NCBI GenBank assembly: GCA_044375975.1
Contig: JBILLQ010000058.1
Coordinates: forward strand, 1 to 22,729
DNA: 22,729 bases
Direction of reading: 5' to 3'
Source of the DNA: UBA5018 sp044375975
Lineage (GTDB): Bacteria > Cyanobacteriota > Cyanobacteriia > PCC-6307 > Cyanobiaceae
Shown here piece by piece: positions 14,611 to 22,600 of the stretch (its first letter is position 1; the number at the start of each line of letters is the position of its first letter). The notes beneath the pieces were generated by a model that was not told the DNA's origin, searched no databases, and saw only the letters and a list, made by a program, of their open reading frames with translations. Both the position numbers and the translations under genes were made by a program.

Positions 14611-15549
14611 TCAGACCAGGCTGACACCGCTGTCGGTGCAGCTGCAGCACCAGGCCTGGAAGCCGCCGGCTGCCAGCCGCTCCGCCAGTTCCTCCCTGGC
14701 CGCCTGGGCCCGCCCCAGATCGGCGTAGAGGGCAAACATGCTGGGCCCTGAGCCGCTCATCGCCACGGCCAGGGCCGCCGACGAGCTGCGCAACAGGGCC
14801 AGGCCTTCCCGCACGCAGGCCAGTTCAGGCTCCACCACCGCCTGCAGGTCGTTGCGCAGCGGTGGCAGCTCCCCGGGCCGCTCGCTGCCGAGGCATTGCA
14901 CCAAGCGGCCCTGGCGCAGCGATTGGCGGCGCTGCTCAAAATCGATTTCGCTGCTCAGGTAAAAGTCGCCCCGCAGCTCCCGGCAGCGGCCATAGGCCCA
15001 TGGCGTGCTGACGCTGGCCTCGGGGTGTTTGATCAGCAATACCGCCGGCAGGGCCGAAGCTGTGGTGGCCAAAGCCTCCAGCCGCTCCCCTCGCCCGAAG
15101 CAGAGCTGGCTGCCGCCCTCCAGGCAAAAGGGCATGTCTGAGCCCAATTCGGCGGCCAGGTCATGCAGGCTCTGACTAGACATGCCCAGCCCCCAAAGGG
15201 CATTGAGCCCCAGCAGGGCTGCGGCACCATTACTAGAGCCCCCCGCCAGGCCGGCGCCGATGGGGATGCGCTTTTGCAGCTGGATCGCTGCCCCCAGCTC
15301 GCTGTAGCCGGAGCGGGCCTTGAGCAGTTCAGCGGCCCGCACGATCAAATTGCCGGCGTCGGTGGGCAGGGAGGGTTCATCGCAGCTGAGGCTGATGCGG
15401 CCATCGGCGGTGGGCGCCAGGGTGAGCCTGTCGGCCAGATCGATGGTTTGCATCACCATCGCCAACTCGTGGAAGCCGTCAGGCCTGAGGCCGAGCACCT
15501 CCAGGTGCAGGTTGATCTTGGCCGGAGAGATAACGGTGCGCACAGCCAT
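14611..15549 (-). CDS. ispE: 4-diphosphocytidyl-2-C-methyl-D-erythritol kinase
   Basis: IspE phosphorylates CDP-ME in the MEP pathway, which supplies isoprenoids for carotenoids and the chlorophyll tail. GHMP-kinase motifs are clear: SPAKINLHLEVLG (8-20), IPIGAGLAGGSSNGAAALLG (95-114) and SGSGPSMFALY near the C-terminus. The ATG at 15547-15549 gives 312 aa starting MAVRTVISPAKINL, as in the family. A GTG at 15625-15627 would add 26 residues that do not resemble IspE. It follows rsmA closely. Confidence 0.95.
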   Translation of the reverse strand: MAVRTVISPAKINLHLEVLGLRPDGFHELAMVMQTIDLADRLTLAPTADGRISLSCDEPSLPTDAGNLIVRAAELLKARSGYSELGAAIQLQKRIPIGAGLAGGSSNGAAALLGLNALWGLGMSSQSLHDLAAELGSDMPFCLEGGSQLCFGRGERLEALATTASALPAVLLIKHPEASVSTPWAYGRCRELRGDFYLSSEIDFEQRRQSLRQGRLVQCLGSERPGELPPLRNDLQAVVEPELACVREGLALLRSSSAALAVAMSGSGPSMFALYADLGRAQAAREELAERLAAGGFQAWCCSCTDSGVSLV

Positions 15550-15656
15550 GGCAGCGGGGGTGGTAATCGGTGAAACGACGGTGACTGAAGTATCAACCGC
15601 GACTGGATGGTGAATTTTTTTTCGCACAACGGCCCAATGCAGTCAACCCAAGGCCG

Positions 15657-16502
15657 TTAATCAGCGGGCTCCGGGGTGCTGGCTTCTTCGCTGTTGGCAG
15701 TGTCAAGCAGGCCGGCCGCCAGGCGCACCCAAGTGGCGGGCGCCAGCTCCTGGGGACGTTGATCAAGGACCACACCAGCGGCTTCCGCCCAGGGGGCCAG
15801 CAGCTCAGGCGCCACCAGGCCAGCCAGCGTATTGCGCAACATCTTGCGGCGGGAGGCAAAACACCGCCGCAAAAGTTGCTCCAGGCTGCGGGCCAAGCGG
15901 GGTTCCAGCCGGGCCGAGCCGGGCAGCGGATCAATGGCAATCACTTCCGAGTTCACCTTTGGCGGCGGCCGAAAGCAACGGGGCGGCACAGCACATACGC
16001 TGCGGCATTCCCCCAGCAACTGCAGCCGCACGCTCAGAGCGGAATAGCTGCTGCTGCCCGGTTGGCTGCGGATGCGTTCGGCCACCTCCCGCTGCAGCAG
16101 CAACACCAGCCGGCGGTAGGGCTGCTGCAGTGGCGAATCCAGCCGCCCCAGCAGTCGCCCCAGCAGCGGACCGGTGATGTTGTAAGGAATATTCGCCACC
16201 ACGGCCGTAGCCGCCGGCAAGGGCACCACCAGGGCGTCGCCCTCTATCAGCTCAAAGCGCCGATCGGCCCCGAAGCGCTGGGCCAGCCCCGCCACCAAAT
16301 CCCTATCCAGTTCCACAGCGCTCACCGCCGCCGCCGGCGAAGCCAGCAGCCGCTCGGTGAGCGCACCGCGCCCCGGCCCCACCTCCAGCACCCGATCGGC
16401 CGAGGTGAGCTCAGCAGCGGCCACAATCCGCGCCAAAACATCTTCGTCTACCAGCCAATGTTGACCGAAGCGCTTGCGGGCGCGATGGGCGGCGAAACTC
16501 AT
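15657..16502 (-). CDS. rsmA: 16S rRNA dimethyladenosine transferase RsmA (KsgA)
   Basis: RsmA dimethylates two adjacent adenosines (A1518/A1519) near the 3' end of 16S rRNA. The 281-aa protein has RKRFGQHWLVD (9-19), the SAM motif LEVGPGRGALTE (39-50) and the catalytic NIPYNI motif (104-109). The C-terminal CFASRRKMLRNTLAG is also a family hallmark. It is the upstream gene of the rsmA-ispE-DUF3082 group and the last conserved housekeeping gene before the accessory region. Confidence 0.96.
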   Translation of the reverse strand: MSFAAHRARKRFGQHWLVDEDVLARIVAAAELTSADRVLEVGPGRGALTERLLASPAAAVSAVELDRDLVAGLAQRFGADRRFELIEGDALVVPLPAATAVVANIPYNITGPLLGRLLGRLDSPLQQPYRRLVLLLQREVAERIRSQPGSSSYSALSVRLQLLGECRSVCAVPPRCFRPPPKVNSEVIAIDPLPGSARLEPRLARSLEQLLRRCFASRRKMLRNTLAGLVAPELLAPWAEAAGVVLDQRPQELAPATWVRLAAGLLDTANSEEASTPEPAD

Positions 16503-16845
16503 GGGTAGGGGGAGCTGCTCCCAGATTGCCTGGTGCTGCTCCAGGGGCTGTTAAGGCAGGTGGGTAGGAGCAGGCTTGCGAGGGCGGAGGCGAACTTGGC
16601 TCTGATGAAGTGGGCCGCTAGAGATGCCAAGGCCAGGGGAGTGCCACGGGAAGCGCTGCGGGCTAGATCACCCAGGCTTCCTTGAATGAATAGAGTGCTA
16701 TAGGTACCGATATAAAATTCTCTGGAGCCCCCATAGTTCTCAAGCCTAGTTGAGATTGTATAGAAAAGTAAACGACTGGATTTCTTGCTGGTATACAAGT
16801 GCTAGAATGTGACGATGTACTATTGAGACACCTGCGAAGACATCC
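16503..16845. other. Boundary between housekeeping and accessory DNA
   Basis: No gene is called here. The half next to rsmA is GC-rich; from about 16680 the sequence turns sharply AT-rich, marking the likely left edge of acquired DNA. A 99-codon leftward frame spans it and overlaps the rsmA start, but its composition changes midway and it resembles no protein family. Confidence 0.5.
16780..16808 (+). promoter_or_regulatory. Possible extended -10 promoter for the HEPN gene
   Basis: TGCTAGAAT at 16800-16808 is an extended -10 element (TG-n-TAGAAT). The start codon follows 37 bases later. The -35 region is poor (TTTCTT-like), as extended -10 promoters allow. Confidence 0.35.
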
Positions 16846-17457
16846 ATGCCACTCAATTCAGAATTTAACTCCTTGTGCAACCGCTGGAAAGAGAAAGCCA
16901 GTAAATATGATGCAAGCGATACTCACCAACTATTTGATAAATACTTTAGTCTGTATGTAGTTTTCAATGCTTTGTATGTTGAGACTGCTGCTTATCTGCA
17001 TCGCAAGGATATTGACAAAAAGAAAGATGGTTACAAGCTTCAAGAAGGTAGCTTTCCTGACAAAAATGCAGCTACACAATACGTGCTTGATTTATTAAAA
17101 GCTAAAAGTTTAATGCAAAGTTTGGAGGATAATACTGAAACTAATCTAGCCATTGAGGAAATTAAAAAACTTTTAACCCCACAAAACTCACACCATTTCT
17201 GGATATGCCTTGATCCCGTTTTTGGAGAACCACAAGAAAAGGAAGACCAAAATTTATTGCAAGCACTTAGCTCATCAAACGCTCATCATCGTGCAGGGGC
17301 GATTCTTAAAATCATATATCAAGTAAGATGCAATATGTTTCATGGCAGAAAAAGTGTTGAGCCAATTCAGAAGCAACTACTATTGCCCTTGATCGTTCTT
17401 CTTGAAAAGATTATTGAAAATCTTTATCAGAAGCTTGATTCAGCTGAATATATCTAA
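16846..17457 (+). CDS. HEPN-type protein with R-x4-H motif
   Basis: This 203-aa protein is predicted mostly helical. Near its C-terminus it has IIYQVRCNMFHGRK, in which R161 and H166 form the R-x4-H motif that defines HEPN ribonucleases. The surrounding (V)RxNxFHGxK pattern followed by a long final helix is the form seen in several standalone HEPN families found in defence and toxin systems. The predicted activity is RNA cleavage; this is inference from the motif, and no partner antitoxin is adjacent. Base composition is markedly AT-rich, unlike rsmA, so it was probably acquired. Another reading is a HEPN protein with no catalytic role. Confidence 0.65.
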   Translation: MPLNSEFNSLCNRWKEKASKYDASDTHQLFDKYFSLYVVFNALYVETAAYLHRKDIDKKKDGYKLQEGSFPDKNAATQYVLDLLKAKSLMQSLEDNTETNLAIEEIKKLLTPQNSHHFWICLDPVFGEPQEKEDQNLLQALSSSNAHHRAGAILKIIYQVRCNMFHGRKSVEPIQKQLLLPLIVLLEKIIENLYQKLDSAEYI

Positions 17458-17543
17458 TTTTCAAAAGCAGTAAAGCTATAGCTTGTCTACTAATTTAATC
17501 GTCATAGACTGGCAAGTCCCTAATATAAATTCGAACTAATTAT

Positions 17544-17672
17544 GGGCACCTCGAAAAATTCGAATTTTTCACCGAGTCCAACTAGACCCGAAAAAAGACT
17601 CTTTGCAAAAAAATAGGTCTTGCCGTGCTTCACATGAGACTTATCGCTGACAATTAATTTTTCGTGGTGCCC
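17544..17672. mobile_element. MITE-like element B (129 bp)
   Basis: Terminal inverted repeats match at 16 of 17 bases: GGGCACCTCGAAAAATT at the left and the complement of GGGCACCACGAAAAATT at the right. The left end runs into an 18-bp perfect palindrome, GAAAAATTCGAATTTTTC (17553-17570). There is no coding capacity. The ends match those of element A, so both probably depend on the same transposase encoded elsewhere. A target duplication is not clear. Confidence 0.72.
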
Positions 17673-17966
17673 TTAATGACCTTAGGTGAACTATTGTTTT
17701 AGCAAGACAAGACATAGGTAATAAGTATAATCAAATCTTCTCGTGCACGATTATTCCCAGATCACCTTGTCGATCGTGAACTAGGAAATCGAGCGCAGGC
17801 GCTATCACCACTGCCGCTTCACGGCAGTGATCGAAGCCGGAGAGATTGCGGCGCGATTCAGTTACGCTGAGTGGTAAAGGAAACCATCTAAAGCAAGCAT
17901 TGGATTGGTTCAGAACGCCAGCATCAGACATCGGCACGCTCTCATGGAGACCGCAGCCATAGAACT

Positions 17967-17975
17967 TGCTACAAT
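17967..17975 (+). promoter_or_regulatory. Possible extended -10 element for the 91-aa/HEPN-like pair
   Basis: TGCTACAAT at 17967-17975 fits an extended -10 (TG-n-TACAAT). The ATG of the 91-aa gene lies 20 bases downstream, leaving a very short leader. No good -35 is visible. Confidence 0.35.
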
Positions 17976-17995
17976 AAAACAAAGCGGCACCTACA

Positions 17996-18271
17996 ATGAA
18001 TTACAGGTTGGATGAGGATTCGAAAAAAAAGATAGAAGATTTGACAGATCTACGGGAGCATATCTCTTCTATTCATGCATCAGTGTGTACAGGCGAGGAT
18101 GGACAAGAGGAGATTCAGGTCTCAATTAGTCTACTGCCTTCGTTTTCCACCTCAAGCCCAAGTGCAGAGACTGGACAAATCCTTAATACCATTGCTTCTG
18201 TGGTTCGAAAAAGAGCAACTGAGCTTCCCGTTTCAACAGTAATCTCCTTTTCGAAAGATGGTGAAGAGTGA
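17996..18271 (+). CDS. Small partner protein of the HEPN/UPF0332-like gene, 91 aa
   Basis: I do not recognise a family. The N-terminal part is charged and likely helical (DEDSKKKIEDLTDLREHI), followed by a probable beta strand (EEIQVSISLLP), a Ser/Thr-rich linker and a C-terminal helix-strand segment. It is not a minimal nucleotidyltransferase, the usual partner of HEPN toxins: no GSxARG motif is present. Its stop overlaps the next gene's GTG start (GTGA), so the two are coupled, with the small acidic protein first as in many toxin-antitoxin pairs. Confidence 0.6.
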   Translation: MNYRLDEDSKKKIEDLTDLREHISSIHASVCTGEDGQEEIQVSISLLPSFSTSSPSAETGQILNTIASVVRKRATELPVSTVISFSKDGEE

Positions 18272-18768
18272 GTCTTGCAACTGATCTTCTTGATCAGGCC
18301 AGTATACTGTCTGGCCTTGATCCGATGGAGCCAAAACAGGCTTCGCTGAGACGGGCGATTTCAGCAGCTTATTATTCACTGTTTCATTTGCTAATTGACG
18401 ATGGGGCCCGTCGCATAACGGCCAATCCGTCATTACAGCCATACGTTGCGAGATCGTTTCAGCATACGGCTGTCAAAGATGCGGCAAACAAGGTTATTGC
18501 TCAGTCAATGAAGACACCACCGTGGCCGGCTCCGTTGTTCACGGCCTCCATTGAGCCGGAACTGATCCGTGTCTGCAATACTTTTGTTGACCTTCAGTCG
18601 TTGCGACACTCAGCCGATTACAACACGGCTATCTCATTTAAAAGAGCTGAAGTTGTTGTGGCAATTAGCCGTGCTCAAGCTGCTCACCAAGACTGGGCTT
18701 TGCTTAACTCATCCGACAATGCAACAGTCTTTCTCCTGCAGTCTGCCAAACTATTGCCCGACAGATAG
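18268..18768 (+). CDS. HEPN/UPF0332-like helical protein
   Basis: The 166-aa protein has the layout of HEPN/UPF0332-like proteins: an N-terminal helix, then LRRAISAAYYSLFHLLIDDG (27-46), a middle SFQHTAVKDAANKV segment, and a later LRHSADYNT motif followed by a long helix with regular Ala. In the family the AYYxLFH and R..ADY elements pack in a helical bundle. I do not see a clear R-x4-6-H active site, so RNase activity is doubtful. It starts with GTG and overlaps the 91-aa gene by four bases. A toxin-antitoxin or defence role is plausible from context. Confidence 0.65.
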   Translation: MSLATDLLDQASILSGLDPMEPKQASLRRAISAAYYSLFHLLIDDGARRITANPSLQPYVARSFQHTAVKDAANKVIAQSMKTPPWPAPLFTASIEPELIRVCNTFVDLQSLRHSADYNTAISFKRAEVVVAISRAQAAHQDWALLNSSDNATVFLLQSAKLLPDR

Positions 18769-18935
18769 CCATAGCCGCTTTTTGTTACTGCATAGACCGA
18801 TGCTATTCAATGCAGCCATGTATTTGATCCGACACTAAAAGTCGGTTATGCGCTAGGGCAGATGTCAGCACTAGCTCTCTGCGGCCAGGTGATTGCCAGC
18901 TTTTGGCAACCAACTCTCCAGCATGCCCAAATGGC

Positions 18936-18941
18936 TATAAT
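18936..18941 (+). promoter_or_regulatory. Consensus -10 element before the 178-aa gene
   Basis: A perfect TATAAT lies here. It would place transcription start near 18948, which argues against the ATG at 18947 and for the ATGs at 18965 or 18968 as the real translation start. There is no good -35 at the usual distance; a TTGCCA/TGGCAA inverted repeat (18894-18909) lies just upstream. Confidence 0.4.
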
Positions 18942-18964
18942 TCCCTTTGCTAATTTGCCTGAAG

Positions 18965-19501
18965 ATGATGAAGTGGAGTGATTGGCTTGAGCGGTGGGGC
19001 ATGAGTTCGCTGGAGTTGAGCGCTGGCTTTCTCAAGGCGAAATTTGAGCCACAAGATTCTGACCGCAATGCGGCATGGGCTCTTTATGTGGAACTTATTA
19101 CCCGTATCACTTCACAACCGCTTGGCGATGCTGAAGGTGATGAAGAAACGGCCCTCAAAAGTGTGTATTCCCTGTTCCCGCTCACCCGCGAAGTGCTCAA
19201 GAAGGAGGGGAGACAGGCCGATTCTTTTGCCAAGTTAGCGATTCCAATCCTTAATCAAATCATCAGGCCATTCACAGCAAAATGGCATCGACTCAGCATC
19301 GAGCACAGCTTCGATGATCCCCAGAACAAGCGGCAATTCAGAGCTGAACTTATTCTACTCCAGACGCAACTAAACATCTATATAAATATGCTTGCTGATA
19401 TGGCTGGTGTGGAGAAGTTGCATGCGCAGTTAACCTCTAATCCTGCTCAATCCAGCCGATTGTCTTCTGGGGCTGCCAGCGCCTCGTCAGAAGACTGGTA
19501 G
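18965..19501 (+). CDS. Protein of unknown function upstream of the TIR-CHAT gene, 178 aa
   Basis: I do not recognise a named family. The N-terminus (MMKWSDWLERWGMSSLELSA) is Trp-rich and amphipathic. The body is helical, with AAWALYVELITRI, a PLTREVLKKEG turn and a conserved-looking PFTAKWHRLS region, then two helices and a Ser/Ala-rich tail ending EDW. It is moderately GC-rich, closer to the TIR-CHAT gene than to the AT-rich genes before it, and lies 110 bases upstream of it on the same strand. An accessory role with the TIR-CHAT protein is a hypothesis based on adjacency only. An ATG at 18947 is possible but overlaps the expected transcription start. Confidence 0.7.
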   Translation: MMKWSDWLERWGMSSLELSAGFLKAKFEPQDSDRNAAWALYVELITRITSQPLGDAEGDEETALKSVYSLFPLTREVLKKEGRQADSFAKLAIPILNQIIRPFTAKWHRLSIEHSFDDPQNKRQFRAELILLQTQLNIYINMLADMAGVEKLHAQLTSNPAQSSRLSSGAASASSEDW

Positions 19502-19516
19502 TGACAAATATTTTTT

Positions 19517-19551
19517 GTGGGCAACAGCTTTCAATGCATTAGTGGGCAACA
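19517..19551. repeat. 10-bp direct repeat upstream of the TIR-CHAT gene
   Basis: GTGGGCAACA occurs at 19517-19526 and again at 19542-19551, starts 25 bases apart, between the 178-aa gene and the TIR-CHAT start. Two copies at about two and a half helical turns could be binding sites for a regulator, or chance. Confidence 0.5.
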
Positions 19552-19611
19552 CCCTTAAACCCTGTTGAATTGCCGGTATGCTCTGAGCTTACAGGCGCAG
19601 CCCCAGCCGGA

Positions 19612-22600
19612 ATGCGGGTTTTTCTCAGCCACAGCTCCGTTGATAAGCCATTGGTGGAGACCCTGGCCCGGGGGTTGGCACAGCGGGGCATCGACCCCTG
19701 GTTCGACCAATGGGAGATGGGCCCCGGAGACAACCTCGTGGCCCGCATCAACGAAGGGTTGGCCACAGCTGATGCCGGCATAATCGTGTTGTCGGAGCAG
19801 AGCAGCGGCAGCCGCTGGGTGGAGGCGGAGCTCAGCAATCTAATCTACAACCGCATCCAGGAAGGCCAGCTGCTGCTGCCTGTGAAGGTGGCCGACGGCT
19901 CGCCGGTGCCGGAGCTGATCAAACCACTGCTGTGGATTTCGATTGAAGATATAGACGGCATCGCAGCCGCGTTGCTCCGGCGGGGGCGCGGCAAACCCCC
20001 GGTGATCCTCCGCGAGCAGGGCAAGGCCCACCAGGTGCTCGTGAACCTTTCGCCCGCAGCCGACCACCAGGTGGCGGTGGCGGTAACGATCGATGGCACC
20101 ACCGTGGCGGAGATCAGCGTCCCCCTGCCGCAGCGGCTGCGGGGCCCCTGCTGGCTGCCGGATCCCGCCGGGGATCCCGGGGGCTCGATGCTGGGAGCCC
20201 TGGGGCAGGCGCTATGGCAGCTGTGTTTTCCCGCTGCCGCAGCTGGGGCGTTTATCGAGCTGCTGGAGGGTGCAGGCAGCCAGGTGGGCCACCGGCTGGA
20301 GGTTGCCGTGGCCACGGCCGACAGCAAGCTGCTGGCTCTGCCCTTTGAAGCCCTGCAACTGCCCGACGGCCGCCCGCTGGTGCTGCTCGACACCGTGATC
20401 CTGCAGCGGCGCCTGAATGGGCCAACGATCCAGTGGCAGCCCCTGGCGGGCCCCCTGAAAGTGCTGGTGGCGGTGGCGGCGCCGGATCGGGGTGGCGCGG
20501 AGGCGGTGCTGCTCGACTACGAAAGGGAGGTGAGCCTGATCCTGGAGGCGCTCCAACCCCTGCGCCGTATGGCAGACCCCCTCGCCCAGGTGAGGCTGCT
20601 GGAGGTGGGCCATCCAGATCAGATCCGCCAGGCGCTGCAGCGCGATGCTTATCACGTGCTGCACCTCAGCTGTCACGGCCGGCCGGGGGAGTTGCAGCTG
20701 GAAACAGAAGACGGCGAGGCCCTGCCCTGCAGCGCCGCTGATCTGCTTGCGGCCCTGCGGCAGGCCGGGCGGCCGCTGCCTTTGGTGGTGCTCAATGCCT
20801 GCCATGGCGCCAGCCGCGCCGACGCCCCCGCCAGCCTGGCGGAAGCCCTGCTGCGCGGTGGTGTGCCGGCGGTGCTGGCGATGCAAACCGCGATCAGCGA
20901 CCGCCAGGCGATTGCCCTGGCCCATGGCTTCTACGGGCATCTGGCCGCCAGGGAGCTGTTCCTGGCCAGCCAGGCGCTGGCCATGGCCCGGCTGGAATGG
21001 GAGCGGCAGCAACGGGCCCTGGGCGGCCCCCTGGCGCCGGCGGGCTATGCCAACGCGGCACTACTGGTGGGGGGCAGCGAGCAACGACTGGCTGATTTCG
21101 GCCTGGATCAGCAGCCTCTCAAGGTGGCCCCGGTCCATCAAATGGATGGTCAGGGTGTGCCGCAGCTGGCGATGGATGAACTGATCGGCCGCCGCAGCCT
21201 GATGCGCGAAACATTGCGGCGGCTGCGCGGTGCTGGCGACGGCCGGGTGGGGGTGGTGCTCACGGGGATCGGTGGTGTGGGCAAGAGCGCCATGGCCGGG
21301 CGGCTGATGTGGCGTCTCAAGGAAGACGGTCACATATTGATAGTGCAGGTGGGCCGCTGGAACCTCACCGAATTGGCGACGCTGATCGGCGAGCAATTGC
21401 GAGGCTGCGCCGATCCAGCCCTCAGCAGCTTGGGGGCCAGGTTGCAGGAGCCGATCAGCAGCGCGGAGTTGCTGTTCCAACGCCTGCGCCAGGCCTTGGC
21501 AGCGCTGCCCATGCTGGTGGTGCTCGATGATTTCGAGCAAAACCTCACCACCCCGGGCGGCGCTGCCTTCAATGATGGGGCCGTGGCCGAGCAGCTGATC
21601 CGCCTCTGCGAAGCGCTGCAGGGCAAGGAAAGCAAACTGCTGATCACCAGCCGCCATCCCCTGCCCGAACCAGCGCTAACCGCGCTGCTGGCCGAGCAAC
21701 CGCTGCCGCCATTAACTGAGGGGGAAACGGGCAAACTGCTGCTGCGCTTGCCCGCCATCGAGCGGCTCTCCTCTGCTGAGCAGTTCACCGTTAGGCGTGT
21801 GATTGGCGGCCATCCGCGCATGCTGGAGCTGCTCGATGCCCTGTTGCGCCATGGCCAGGGCCGCAGCCCGGCGGTGAGTCGCAGGCTGGCGGCACTGCAG
21901 GGCTCCAGCCCACAAGCCCCTGGAGCAAGCCCACTGGAGGCGATCGATGCGGCCCTGGTGTTGGGGGCCAGGGATGTGCTGCTCGATGAGCTCCTGGCCC
22001 TGGCCCGTGAGCAGGGAACAGAGGCGGTTCTGTTGCAGCTGGCCGTATCGAACCTGCCGGTATCTCCCCGGGGCCTGGCCTGGATGCTGGCGGATGGGGC
22101 TGAATCCGGGCCAGCGATGCAGACGGTGGAAGCGGCCCTGAACCAATTGGCGGCTTTGTCTTTGGTGTATCGCGCTCCGAGCGATGGCAGCGTGTGGGTG
22201 CATCGCTGGAACGCCGAGGGGCTGGCCCAGCGGCAGGAGAGGCCAGCCCTGGCCGAGCGATATGGGCGCGCTGGCCGTTATCGCATCTGGCGTATCCAGA
22301 ACGAGAGCCTTTCATCGGGCGAGGCAATGGGCGATGTAATCGAGGCGGTGCGCAACTTCCTGGCGGGTGAGGATTTCGATGCGGCAAGCAGCATGGCCCT
22401 GGGCGTTCTTCAGTTACTTGTGCAGGCTCAGCAATCGGTTGCTGTTGCCGCCCTTGGCAGCGAAGTGCTGGAAACCCTGCCGATCGAACACCCCAACTAT
22501 GCTCCGATCGCTGATCAAGAAGCCAGAGCTTTTCTCGCCCTGGGGCAGAGCGCCAGGGCGTTTGAGCGCTACGGCACGATGCTCAGAGAACAGGAGCGCA

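Larger units (their letters stand above)
17458..17995. other. Intergenic stretch with MITE-like element and hairpin
   Basis: No convincing gene. It contains element B (17544-17672), a consensus TATAAT at 17726-17731 with AAGACA 16 bases upstream, and an 8-bp perfect hairpin (CACTGCCG 17809-17816, CGGCAGTG 17822-17829). The part from about 17760 to 17950 is less AT-rich than its flanks and may be a decayed gene or repeat fragment. Confidence 0.5.

Noticed and set aside
16499..16798. Leftward 99-codon frame overlapping the rsmA start
   Set aside because: The four-base overlap is suggestive, but the composition changes midway, the peptide is low in structure and nothing about it resembles a known family.
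17731..17982. Leftward 83-codon frame in the defence region
   Set aside because: No family resemblance, no ribosome site, and a hairpin within it. It could be a gene remnant, but I cannot support a call.
20212..22387. Several leftward frames of 100-270 codons opposite the TIR-CHAT gene
   Set aside because: They are antisense shadows of a long GC-rich gene whose own frame carries clear TIR, CHAT and P-loop motifs.
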